From Candidatus Omnitrophota bacterium (GTDB lineage Bacteria; Hinthialibacterota; Hinthialibacteria; OLB16): a stretch of DNA of 10,350 bases. The translations under genes were made by a program, and so were the position numbers. Below are positions 1 to 7,354 of this stretch, in pieces. The DNA lies in contig JACKFH010000074.1 in assembly GCA_020632575.1 (NCBI GenBank), positions 1 to 10,350 on the forward strand, given 5' to 3'. A model generated the notes under the pieces. The model saw only the letters and a program-made list of their open reading frames with translations. It was not told the DNA's origin and searched no databases. Numbering within the stretch: position 1 is the first letter of the stretch; the number at the start of each line of letters is the position of its first letter.

Positions 1-698
1 TGATGAAGGAATCCCGCGAGTATGCTCAGGGACCCTACGCCACCGCACTGCTCATGGGGGACCGCCTTTCCGGGGAGGAGTACGCCGGGCATGTTCGCCA
101 GATTGCCCGCCTGACCGGCCTCTCGGAGTATTATGTGGAGCGTTCCAACCTTCGCATCCAGATCTTTCAGTTCACCAAGGAACTATTGCGCGACGAAAAA
201 CGGACGGTGGGTCGATTCGATAGCCGCATCAAAGGGATCGACCGCGAGGCGGTGGGAGATAGCCCCGACTACGACCCGAGCTACGCCGCGGTCCAAGGCC
301 CATACACAGGGTGTCTGAACGATTACGTTCGAAAGGATCTGAATTTCAAGACGGACCTCCCTTATGAAATCCTCACCGGGAGGGTGCATCCCTGGAATTA
401 CGAGGATTATGAAAACCGCTATGTGAATGTGGGCGACACCCTTCAAGAAGCGATCTCGAAGAATCCCTATCTCAAGGTTTTTGTCGCCAATGGTTATTAC
501 GATCTGGCGACCCCATTCCTGGCGACCGAGTACACCTTCGCGCACCTAGGCCTCGACGCCTCCCTACGAGGAAACGTTTCAATGGGTTACTACGAAGCGG
601 GCCACATGATGTACACCCACAAGGAATCTCTCGAGAAACTTGGGGAGGATCTGGACACTTTCTACGATCAGACTCTGCAGTTGGTGGTTGGCGAGTAA
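1..698 (+). CDS. S10 family peptidase (serine carboxypeptidase-like), C-terminal part, 5' truncated by window
   Basis: The reading frame is already open at the left edge, so the ATG at base 3 is almost certainly an internal methionine. The visible 231 residues match the C-terminal half of bacterial S10 peptidases, alpha/beta-hydrolase enzymes that remove C-terminal residues from peptides and are usually exported. Two of the three catalytic residues are visible: the Asp in GYYDLATPF (visible residue 167) and the His in YEAGHMMY (visible residue 201). Both have the spacing and surroundings typical of the family. The nucleophilic Ser and any signal peptide lie upstream, outside the window. The frame ends with TAA at 696-698. 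The gap to the next gene's preferred start is 95 bases with no clear terminator, so co-transcription with the SGNH hydrolase is possible but not shown. Family assignment is secure; the substrate is unknown. Confidence 0.9.
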   Translation, partial: MKESREYAQGPYATALLMGDRLSGEEYAGHVRQIARLTGLSEYYVERSNLRIQIFQFTKELLRDEKRTVGRFDSRIKGIDREAVGDSPDYDPSYAAVQGPYTGCLNDYVRKDLNFKTDLPYEILTGRVHPWNYEDYENRYVNVGDTLQEAISKNPYLKVFVANGYYDLATPFLATEYTFAHLGLDASLRGNVSMGYYEAGHMMYTHKESLEKLGEDLDTFYDQTLQLVVGE

Positions 699-793
699 GA
701 GTCTCTCCTACTCTGTTTCCGCCAACCCCTTTCCAAAATGGGATCGACCATTACCCTATGGTTCGCATCGAAATTATTTTGTGGAGGATTCCC

Positions 794-1522
794 ATGTATC
801 GCAAAAGTCTTCTTTGGATGATGGTCCTGTCTGTTCTGATTCTTTCCAACCCGCATGCATTCTGCGCCGAAACCGCTGAACTGCATTCCGCGATCGCGCC
901 CGCTTCTCGTGAGGGAGATTGGTGGAAAGAGCGTCACGCCTCGGTGGTCGAGCAAGCCAAGAAGGGAGAGGCTGAACTCATCCTGATCGGCGATTCCATC
1001 ACCCACGGATGGGACAACCAACCGGAGCTCTATCAAAAATATTTTGGGAAATACAAACCGATCAACATGGGCTTCGGCGGCGACCGGACCCAGCATGTTC
1101 TTTGGCGTCTCGATCATGGCGAGATCGATGGGATTTCCCCCAAGGTCGCCATGTTGATGATCGGCACCAACAATTCGAACGGCGAGGACAACACCGCCGA
1201 GGAGATCGCGGATGGCATCATCGCCATTGTCCATGATCTCCGCGAGAAGCTCCCCGACACGAAAGTCCTGATCCTGGCCATCTTCCCGAGAGGGGAAGGC
1301 CCCTCGCCCCAACGGGAGAAGAACGCCAAAGCCAGCGAACTCGCTTCGGAAATCGCCGATGACGACATGATCTATTACCTCGACATCAACGACGAGTTTT
1401 TGAAGGACGATAAGACCCTCACCAAGGAAATCATGCCGGACCTGCTCCACCCCTCCAAAGAGGGTTATGTCATTTGGGGCGATGCGGTGACTCCGAAGAT
1501 CGAGGAACTGATGAAGGAGTAA
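794..1522 (+). CDS. Secreted SGNH/GDSL-family hydrolase (PAF-acetylhydrolase-like esterase)
   Basis: A 242-residue protein with all SGNH hydrolase blocks. Block I is GDSITHGW with nucleophile Ser68. Block II is NMGFGGDRT with oxyanion Gly93. Block III is GTNN with Asn126. Block V is DLLHP with Asp216 and His219. Members are esterases or lipases; this type (about 200-250 residues, GDSITHGW) is often annotated as PAF-acetylhydrolase-like and frequently deacetylates carbohydrates. I chose the ATG at 794 over the in-frame ATG at 758. A GGAGG at 783-787 sits six bases before 794, and the protein then starts directly with a signal peptide: MYRK, a hydrophobic stretch to about residue 20, and probable cleavage near HAFCA (residues 23-27). 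It is therefore exported. The next gene starts 16 bases after its TAA, suggesting an operon. The actual ester substrate cannot be read from sequence. Confidence 0.92.
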   Translation: MYRKSLLWMMVLSVLILSNPHAFCAETAELHSAIAPASREGDWWKERHASVVEQAKKGEAELILIGDSITHGWDNQPELYQKYFGKYKPINMGFGGDRTQHVLWRLDHGEIDGISPKVAMLMIGTNNSNGEDNTAEEIADGIIAIVHDLREKLPDTKVLILAIFPRGEGPSPQREKNAKASELASEIADDDMIYYLDINDEFLKDDKTLTKEIMPDLLHPSKEGYVIWGDAVTPKIEELMKE

Positions 1523-1538
1523 GAAAGCGCCTCCCGAC

Positions 1539-4184
1539 ATGCCCGACCCGAAATCGAAACCCGCTTTGGCGTGGGCGCTCGCCCTTTGGCTCGTTGCGTT
1601 GTTGGTCTCCTCGGCAAGTTACGCCGAGGAGCGGTCGGGATGGGGGAGATTCTTCGATCGGTTCCGGGAAAGTTTTGACGACTATCCCCTCCACACCGCC
1701 GTTCGCCGCGGTTTGACCGAGGATGTCGAGCGGCTTTTGAACGAGGGATCGGATCCGAACGAATCGGACGACAACGGTTACGCACCCCTCCATTTCGCCG
1801 CTTGGAAGGGCGACGAGGAGATCGCATCGGCCCTGATCGCGGCGGGCGCGACTTTGGAGGCGCATCACCCCCCCTATGGGGAGACGCCGCTATTGATCGC
1901 AATCCAGAGCGACGAGGTGGATTTGGTCAATTTCCTGATCGACCAGGGCGCCGATTATCGTGCGCCGAACGATGTCGACCAGACTCCGCTCACCTTCGCC
2001 GCCCAAGTTGGGAACGCCAAAGTTCTTCGACTGTTGCTGGACCTGGGGGTGGCGCCCGACGATAAGACCGATTTCGGAACCTCGGCGCTGTTCAACGCCG
2101 CGGCGAATGGACATATCGAGTCGGCCTCCCTTCTGATCGAGCACGGAGCCGATCTCCAGGGAGAGACCTGGAAGGGCAGCACACCGCTCTACGCAGCGGT
2201 CTACTATGGCCAACCGGAGATGGTTGGATTCCTGTTGGATGCTCGCGGAGGGGCCGAACCCGGACGTGTCGAGGATTCATCCGTGTTATTGATCGCGGTT
2301 TCGATGGGACATCGCGAAGTGGTCGAAACGCTCCTCGATCGTGGAGCCGATCCGAACTGGCGGTTCGACGCCGAATCTCATAGCAGCCTGCACCTCGCCT
2401 GCAAATTGGGGCGGCGGAAGATCGCGGAATCTCTCATCCACCACGGGGCCCTGGTCAACGCGACCAACTGGCTGGATTTGACCCCCCTCCATTACGCTCT
2501 CTTGGGACAACATTGCCGACTGGCCGAGTCCCTTATGGAGGCGGGCGCGGATTCCGCCGCGGCCGACGAATACGGAATGAACCCCGATCAACTCTGGGAT
2601 CTCGTCAACTCGAGCAAGGGACGAGAACTGATCCCTGCCTCCACCGATGAATCGCCCTTCGACCCAAGAGCGGTGCTTCCCATCTACACACTCGCCAACC
2701 CGCTCGAAGGTTACCCAATCGCCTCCTCGGGAGTCGCCTTCGCTTTTGGACATGAGGGCCGCATCGCCACCGCCGCCCACTGTGTCGATGAGTTTGTCGA
2801 CCAGAGCACCTCCGAATCGCTCCTTTCCCCCTTTGTGTTCAGCGCTTACTACGGAGATTTCATCGGGGTCGAGGTTGAATCGGTGGATGTGGAGAACGAT
2901 GTCGCCATCCTCCGCGCCGATTGGCCGGAGCATCCCGCGTTCCAGCTCGCCACCGCCGATGACATTGCAACCGCGACCCAGCTGCTTGTGGCCGCGTATC
3001 CACCGCCGGTCACCGAATGCGCCTGCAACACGGTCCCCTATCGGGTTTACTACGAGGCCATGCCCCTACTGCGACATGACCCCTCCCTTCATTCGATGGC
3101 GATCGCCATGGGTGAGGGGCAGTATGTCGGCCCGGGTTGGAGCGGTTCGCCCATTGTTCTCCCCGATACCGGGCGTGTGGTGGGCGTTTTTGGGAGGCAC
3201 CACTACGAATTAGTCGATGAGGAGTACTTGTTCCATGACCTGTTCGGCGCCGATATCTCCCCGGTTCTCGCGCTTCTGAACTCCGCCACAGAGAGTCTTG
3301 AGGCTGCGCCAAAGGATCCCATGTTCCGGGGCATGACCACTGCCGATTCCCAATCGGCTGTCGAGGCGGTCATCGACTTCCTGGAAGCCGATGAAAGGGG
3401 GGAGACCGATAGCGCCAAGCGGGCGGTTTCGAAATTCTTGGAGTTTCGGCCCGATTCGGTCGCGGGGCACCTGCTTTTGGCGGGATACGCGGTTATGGAT
3501 TTGGAGGAAGACCCGGAGGATCCCGATCTCCGGAGTTTGGCCGAAGAACATTTCCAGATGGCGAGGACTCTTTCGCCGGAGGACCCGTTGGGCGCGGTCG
3601 GGTATGCCTCCTATCTCAACCTCACGGGGCGAAGCGAAGAGGCTTTGAAACAGATTGAGGGGGATAACGGAATTCGAGCGGATTCCTGGGAGCGCCGTCA
3701 ACTGAAACTCGAGATCTTGGCGCGGATCGACCCGGAAAAGGCGATCCGGTATTGTCGAGAGCTCGAGCAAGAGGGCGTCGTTTCAATACAGGATCATTGG
3801 TTCAAATTGGCCGGCGTCCTAAGAGACGAAGGGAATTACGAGGAGGGTCTGGTCGCGATTCAAAAGGCGGTCGACCTCGTGGGTGACGATGACCCAAGCT
3901 ACCGCCCTCGTCTGGCGAATCTCCTGGCTCATGTCGGGCGGCATGACGAGGCCGAAAAAGTGTATCGGCAGCTGTTCGCATTGTGCCCGGATAACACATA
4001 CTATTGGCTGTGGTACTCCGAGTTTTTGGCGGACCATCCCGGTGACAGAATAGAGGATGCGAAACGAGCCTATCGTCGGTCGGTCGAACTGGATGAGTAT
4101 GAAATGGTGGAGACCGAGGAACGTGAGCGAGTCTTCGCGAAAATCGAGGGCCATGGAGAAATCGTCCCAACCGCCGAGAATTGA
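1539..4184 (+). CDS. Exported ankyrin-repeat / trypsin-like serine protease / TPR fusion protein
   Basis: An 881-residue multidomain protein. Residues 1-29 form a signal peptide ending in ASYA, then EE, so the protein is probably periplasmic or secreted. Residues about 48-356 hold nine ankyrin repeats with recurring TPLH-type starts and LL..GAD-type ends, plus a degenerate tenth. Residues about 390-580 form a trypsin-like protease domain. His414 is in TAAHC, Asp454 in ENDVAIL, and Ser535 in GWSGSP, where Trp replaces the Asp or Asn usual before Ser. Residues about 600-875 are helical TPR repeats, for example GNYEEGLVAIQKAVDL and GRHDEAEKVYRQLF. Ankyrin and TPR parts normally bind proteins, so they may select or hold substrates. 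No transmembrane segment follows the signal peptide. An AAGGAG at 1514-1519, inside the upstream gene's end, is rather far (19 bases) from the ATG; coupling to the upstream gene is likely. Target unknown. Confidence 0.9.
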   Translation: MPDPKSKPALAWALALWLVALLVSSASYAEERSGWGRFFDRFRESFDDYPLHTAVRRGLTEDVERLLNEGSDPNESDDNGYAPLHFAAWKGDEEIASALIAAGATLEAHHPPYGETPLLIAIQSDEVDLVNFLIDQGADYRAPNDVDQTPLTFAAQVGNAKVLRLLLDLGVAPDDKTDFGTSALFNAAANGHIESASLLIEHGADLQGETWKGSTPLYAAVYYGQPEMVGFLLDARGGAEPGRVEDSSVLLIAVSMGHREVVETLLDRGADPNWRFDAESHSSLHLACKLGRRKIAESLIHHGALVNATNWLDLTPLHYALLGQHCRLAESLMEAGADSAAADEYGMNPDQLWDLVNSSKGRELIPASTDESPFDPRAVLPIYTLANPLEGYPIASSGVAFAFGHEGRIATAAHCVDEFVDQSTSESLLSPFVFSAYYGDFIGVEVESVDVENDVAILRADWPEHPAFQLATADDIATATQLLVAAYPPPVTECACNTVPYRVYYEAMPLLRHDPSLHSMAIAMGEGQYVGPGWSGSPIVLPDTGRVVGVFGRHHYELVDEEYLFHDLFGADISPVLALLNSATESLEAAPKDPMFRGMTTADSQSAVEAVIDFLEADERGETDSAKRAVSKFLEFRPDSVAGHLLLAGYAVMDLEEDPEDPDLRSLAEEHFQMARTLSPEDPLGAVGYASYLNLTGRSEEALKQIEGDNGIRADSWERRQLKLEILARIDPEKAIRYCRELEQEGVVSIQDHWFKLAGVLRDEGNYEEGLVAIQKAVDLVGDDDPSYRPRLANLLAHVGRHDEAEKVYRQLFALCPDNTYYWLWYSEFLADHPGDRIEDAKRAYRRSVELDEYEMVETEERERVFAKIEGHGEIVPTAEN

Positions 4185-4209
4185 CAAATACTTATTGCCC
4201 AATCAAGTC

Positions 4210-4242
4210 AAAACTGGCTTCACCCCAGGAGTTTCTTTTTTT
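4210..4242 (+). terminator. Probable rho-independent terminator after the ankyrin-protease gene
   Basis: AAACTGG (4211-4217) can pair with CCAG (4225-4228) plus GTTT (4231-4234) with a small bulge. Seven consecutive T bases follow at 4236-4242. The stem is short and imperfect, so its strength is uncertain. It lies 26 bases after the stop codon, where an end of the operon is expected, and its T-tract runs into the next gene's -35 element. Confidence 0.45.
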
Positions 4243-4270
4243 GATTCCCTACAAATTCAAGATTTATAAT
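4241..4270 (+). promoter_or_regulatory. Sigma70-like promoter of the response regulator gene
   Basis: TTGATT at 4241-4246 (four of six matches to TTGACA) and a perfect TATAAT at 4265-4270 are separated by 18 bases. Transcription would begin near 4277 and give a leader of about 42 bases. A strong ribosome site, AAGGGGG at 4305-4311, lies seven bases before the GTG start. This is the best promoter match I found in the window. Confidence 0.7.
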
Positions 4271-4318
4271 CCATTCGCTCTGAACTATACTTCTCAGTGA
4301 GATCAAGGGGGTTTTGGT

Positions 4319-5257
4319 GTGACTCGATCGGCCTTGGAAGAACGGACCGTCCTGATTGTCGATGACGACGCGGCGGTGGCTATGGTGGTCAAACAGGGTC
4401 TGGAATACCTTGGGGCCAGTGTCCTGCATGGACCCACGGGAGAACGAGGTTTGGAATTGGCCCGATCCGAGGCGATCGATCTGATTGTCCTCGATGTTTC
4501 CCTGCCCAAAAGCGACGGGTTCGCTATTTGCAAGGCGTTAAAGGACGATCCGGGAACTCGCGATATTCCGGTTATCTTCCTATCCGCGTTGAACGAAACC
4601 AAGGAACGGGTCCGAGGACTTCGATTGGGCGCGATCGATTACGTGGCCAAACCTTTCGATATGGATGAACTGGTGGCCCGTATCGATATCGGTCTTCGTG
4701 TGAAGGCCAACACGAACGTTCAACCTTCGACTGAACCGGAACCCGAATCAAGGACGACCCATTCCGAGGAATCCTTGGATCTTGCCGATATCCTGTCGAA
4801 TGACGAGTTCTTAAAACTTTTGGAGGATCGGTTCAAAAAACTCGACCCGGAATCCGGGTTGTTGACGCTGATGTTTATCCGAGTGGACCAGGAGGATCAT
4901 CTCTTGGGAGAGGAACACTCAAGCCTCCGAAAAAGCATCCTTGAGGCCGTCTTCTCAACACTCTCGGAACTCTGTCCGAGAGGTTCGTCATTGGGTCGCG
5001 TGAACCCGTTTCAGGTGGGAGCGCTTCTTCCCAGAAAAAATAAATACGGCGCCGAGTTGATTGCCGACGAACTCCGGAATTTGGTGGAGCTCAAGGATTT
5101 CCGTGCGGAAAACGAATTGAACCGACTGACCTTGAGTTGCGGGGTGGCCGAGATACCAAGTCCGATTATCACCACTGCCAAGGAATTCGAGGAATTGGCT
5201 AACTCGGCTCTCTATCGCGCCATGCAAAATGGCGGTAACCGGACAGTGCTCCTCTGA
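4319..5257 (+). CDS. Response regulator: receiver domain plus degenerate GGDEF-like domain
   Basis: A 312-residue protein starting at GTG, supported by AAGGGGG at 4305-4311. Residues about 10-125 are a complete receiver domain: acidic pocket Asp15-Asp17, phospho-acceptor Asp59 in VLDVSLP, switch Ser89 in FLSALN and conserved Lys111 in AKPFD. A variable linker rich in Pro, Glu and Ser covers about 131-150. Residues about 155-312 follow the GGDEF fold without obvious gaps, including LTLSCGVAEIP and the late ALYRAMQNGGNR block. However, the five signature positions read NPFQV (229-233), and the IDxFK-like metal site reads VDQED. Catalytic cyclic-di-GMP synthesis is therefore very unlikely. It may dimerise on phosphorylation and act through protein contact. 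No histidine kinase lies nearby, so it is an orphan in this window. It resembles PleD-type layout only in domain order. Confidence 0.9.
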   Translation: MTRSALEERTVLIVDDDAAVAMVVKQGLEYLGASVLHGPTGERGLELARSEAIDLIVLDVSLPKSDGFAICKALKDDPGTRDIPVIFLSALNETKERVRGLRLGAIDYVAKPFDMDELVARIDIGLRVKANTNVQPSTEPEPESRTTHSEESLDLADILSNDEFLKLLEDRFKKLDPESGLLTLMFIRVDQEDHLLGEEHSSLRKSILEAVFSTLSELCPRGSSLGRVNPFQVGALLPRKNKYGAELIADELRNLVELKDFRAENELNRLTLSCGVAEIPSPIITTAKEFEELANSALYRAMQNGGNRTVLL

Positions 5258-5266
5258 GGAGCTTTT
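5248..5266 (+). terminator. Hairpin terminator overlapping the response regulator stop codon
   Basis: GCTCCTC (5248-5254) and GAGGAGC (5256-5262) form a perfect seven-base inverted repeat around one T, realistically a six-base stem with a CTG loop. TTTT follows at 5263-5266. The stop codon TGA (5255-5257) lies in the loop and stem. The T-tract is short, so efficiency is uncertain. On the minus strand no T-run follows, so it should not terminate the convergent dus transcript. Confidence 0.5.
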
Positions 5267-5303
5267 CGATTCGCGGCCAATTGGACAAATACTTTTTAGA
5301 GGT

Positions 5304-6308
5304 TTAGGCCGCGTCCTCAAATCGCCCCTTCAGGCGTTCTTTGAACTCCTCCAAAATTTCAACCACAATGGGCACCGATTCCATGCGGCTCATCCGTTCC
5401 CGAATGAACTTGTTGTGCGGCATCCCCTTAAGGTAACAGGCGAGGTGTTTGCGGAACTCAATCGCTCCTCGATTGTCGCCCTTGTAGTGGGCGATCAGTT
5501 TGAGGTGTTCGACCGCGATCTCGATCCGTTCCTCGAAGCCGGGCTCACGAAAGTTCTCCGGATCGTTGAACTGTTTGAAGATCCAGGGCCGGCCAAGCGC
5601 GGCTCTCCCCACCATCACCGCGTCGCACCCGGTTTCGCGTCGCATCCGTTCGGCGTCCTCGGGGGTCTTCACATCCCCATTCCCGATGACGGGGATGTTG
5701 ACGCTCTCCTTGACCACGCGAATCACATCCCAGTTGGCGTGTCCTTTAAAAGCCTGGGCACGGGTGCGGGGGTGAACGGCAATCATCTTGGCCCCGGCGC
5801 CTTCGGCGGTGCGAGCGATTTCCAATGCATTCCGGCATTCGTTATCCCAACCCGCGCGGATCTTGACGGTCACCGGTTTTGTGATCCGGTCGGTCATTGC
5901 CTTGACCAGCGCTTCCACGGTGTGGGGCTCCTTCATCAGAGCCGAGCCGCCACGTCCTTTGACAATGTTTTTGGCGGGACAGCCAAGGTTGATGTCGACC
6001 GCGTCGGCGCCCTGCTCCTCGCAGAGCTGCGCGGCGTCCGCCATCACCTCGGGCTTGTGACCCAAAAGCTGAGCCACCACTGGAACGGGGGCGCCCAGCC
6101 CTAGCAGACGTTTGTGCGCCTTGTCGCTTTCATACATGAGCGCGTCGGAGCTCGTCATCTCCGCATAGACAAAAGCGCATCCCTGCATCCGCGAGATCTC
6201 CCGAAACGCGACATCGGTGATGCCGGACAAGGGGGCCAGTACGGTGCATTTGGGGTTCTTCAACCCCTCGAAGATGTCGGTTCCGGATGGCCTGTTCGTT
6301 GTTTCCAT
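5304..6308 (-). CDS. dusB: tRNA-dihydrouridine synthase, DusB-like
   Basis: A 334-residue flavoenzyme that reduces specific uridines in the tRNA D-loop to dihydrouridine, using FMN and NADPH. Family marks are LAPLSGITD near residues 24-32 (FMN-binding strand start), Cys110 in DINLGCPAKN (the catalytic proton donor), KIRAGWD, AVHPRTR and the phosphate-binding GNGDV and MVGRAALGRPW segments. A helical C-terminal region follows. The length agrees with the DusB/NifR3 group, typically about 320-340 residues. The subfamily letter is less certain than the family. The ATG lies one base after the tsaD stop (TGA-A-ATG) and no clear ribosome site precedes it, so translation is probably coupled to tsaD. 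It is the last gene of the minus-strand operon and ends 46 bases from the convergent response regulator gene. Confidence 0.93.
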   Translation of the reverse strand: METTNRPSGTDIFEGLKNPKCTVLAPLSGITDVAFREISRMQGCAFVYAEMTSSDALMYESDKAHKRLLGLGAPVPVVAQLLGHKPEVMADAAQLCEEQGADAVDINLGCPAKNIVKGRGGSALMKEPHTVEALVKAMTDRITKPVTVKIRAGWDNECRNALEIARTAEGAGAKMIAVHPRTRAQAFKGHANWDVIRVVKESVNIPVIGNGDVKTPEDAERMRRETGCDAVMVGRAALGRPWIFKQFNDPENFREPGFEERIEIAVEHLKLIAHYKGDNRGAIEFRKHLACYLKGMPHNKFIRERMSRMESVPIVVEILEEFKERLKGRFEDAA

Positions 6309-6309
6309 T

Positions 6310-7323
6310 TCAAACCGTTTGAAAAAATAGATTCGGGTCGGCGTCGAGCGATTCCGATTGAAGCCCTGACTTCTCGATTCGCCAGACCGCGGCGGCCGCG
6401 ATCATCGCGGCATTGTCGCCGCAATATTTTAATGGGACAACGCCCAAATCAAGGCCACGACGATCGGCCAACCGCTGGGCCCCCTCCCGGAGCGCGCGGT
6501 TCGCGGCGACTCCACCGACCAGCGCGATTCGAGATTCGTTCACTTGTTCGGCGGCCAATTCGAGTTTTTGGAGTAAGGCCTCGACCACGGTCTCCTGAAA
6601 TGATGCTGCCCAATACTCTTTGGATCCGACTCCCGATTCGGCGATCCCCTCTTTTTCCAGGGCCACCGCGACCGCTGTCTTGAGCCCACTGAAACTGATG
6701 TCGCAGGTCGGCTTTCCCTTCATGGGGATGGGAAAGGGATAAAGGTCTCCCTCGTATCCCTCCGCCGCCTTTTGAATCGCCGGTCCGCCGGGGTAGCCCA
6801 AAGCGAGAAGCTGGGCCACCTTGTCGAAAGCCTCACCCGCGGCGTCATCCAGCGTGCCTCCGAGATAACGAACCTCCCGGTCAGTGTCGACATGGACATA
6901 CTCGGTGTGCCCCCCAGAGACCAGAAGCGCCACATAGGGGGGGTGGAATGAGGGTTCGCATAGATCCAGAGAAGCGAGATGCCCCTCAAGATGGTTAATT
7001 CCCATCCACGGTTTCCCCCACGCCATCGCGAGAGACCTGGAAAAGGAGACTCCCACCAACAGAGCCCCAATCAATCCGGGGCCGCGTGTCGACACGATCA
7101 GATCGATGTCCTCCGGGCCGGAGTCGGTTTCGGCAAGGGCCTGTTTCACCAAGAGAGGAAGCCATTCCTGATGCGCGCGCGAAGCCACCTCGGGAACGAC
7201 TCCGCCAAAGGGACGGTGTAAAGCAACCTGGGAACTGACAAGCGACACCCTGACCGTGGATGGCGATTCGAGAATCGCCACAGCGGTCTCATCGCAGGAT
7301 GACTCGATGGCCAGGATCCGCAT
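6310..7323 (-). CDS. tsaD: tRNA N6-threonylcarbamoyladenosine transferase TsaD
   Basis: A 337-residue protein beginning MRILAIESSCDET, the hallmark start of TsaD (formerly Gcp/YgjD). With TsaB and TsaE it transfers the threonylcarbamoyl group to A37 of tRNAs that read ANN codons, a nearly universal and usually essential step. The metal ligands are visible: His111 and His115 in NHLEGH, and Asp303 in CGDNAAM. Other family blocks are STRGPGL, VSGGHTE, GEAFDKVA, YPGGP and FSGLKTA. The open frame extends 74 codons upstream, but that part is the shadow of the protease gene's end. Starting at 7323 gives the exact usual family length. The gap to the upstream S41 gene is 31 bases with no obvious strong ribosome site, and no promoter stands out there. 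It is co-directional with, and one base from, the dus gene. No tsaB or tsaE is in the window. Confidence 0.97.
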   Translation of the reverse strand: MRILAIESSCDETAVAILESPSTVRVSLVSSQVALHRPFGGVVPEVASRAHQEWLPLLVKQALAETDSGPEDIDLIVSTRGPGLIGALLVGVSFSRSLAMAWGKPWMGINHLEGHLASLDLCEPSFHPPYVALLVSGGHTEYVHVDTDREVRYLGGTLDDAAGEAFDKVAQLLALGYPGGPAIQKAAEGYEGDLYPFPIPMKGKPTCDISFSGLKTAVAVALEKEGIAESGVGSKEYWAASFQETVVEALLQKLELAAEQVNESRIALVGGVAANRALREGAQRLADRRGLDLGVVPLKYCGDNAAMIAAAAVWRIEKSGLQSESLDADPNLFFQTV

Positions 7324-7354
7324 AACAGATAGTGTGTTCGCGCTTTCGCTCAGT

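Noticed and set aside
758..793. Earlier ATG for the SGNH hydrolase
   Set aside because: It adds 12 residues before a normal signal peptide, while a GGAGG lies just before the ATG at 794.
668..1540. 290-codon open frame on the minus strand
   Set aside because: It is antisense to the complete SGNH hydrolase, which has all catalytic blocks, and has no family signal of its own.
4181..4186. Perfect TTGACA that could be a -35 element
   Set aside because: No -10-like hexamer lies 16-18 bases downstream, and TATAAT at 4265 pairs better with TTGATT at 4241.
5273..5312. Inverted repeat GCGGCC / GGCCGC near the dus stop codon
   Set aside because: The 28-base loop is large, no T-run follows on the minus strand, and one arm is coding sequence (the final Ala-Ala). 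It is not a convincing terminator.
5229..6104. 291-codon open frame on the plus strand
   Set aside because: It is antisense to the dus gene, which has all expected motifs; the frame is a shadow.
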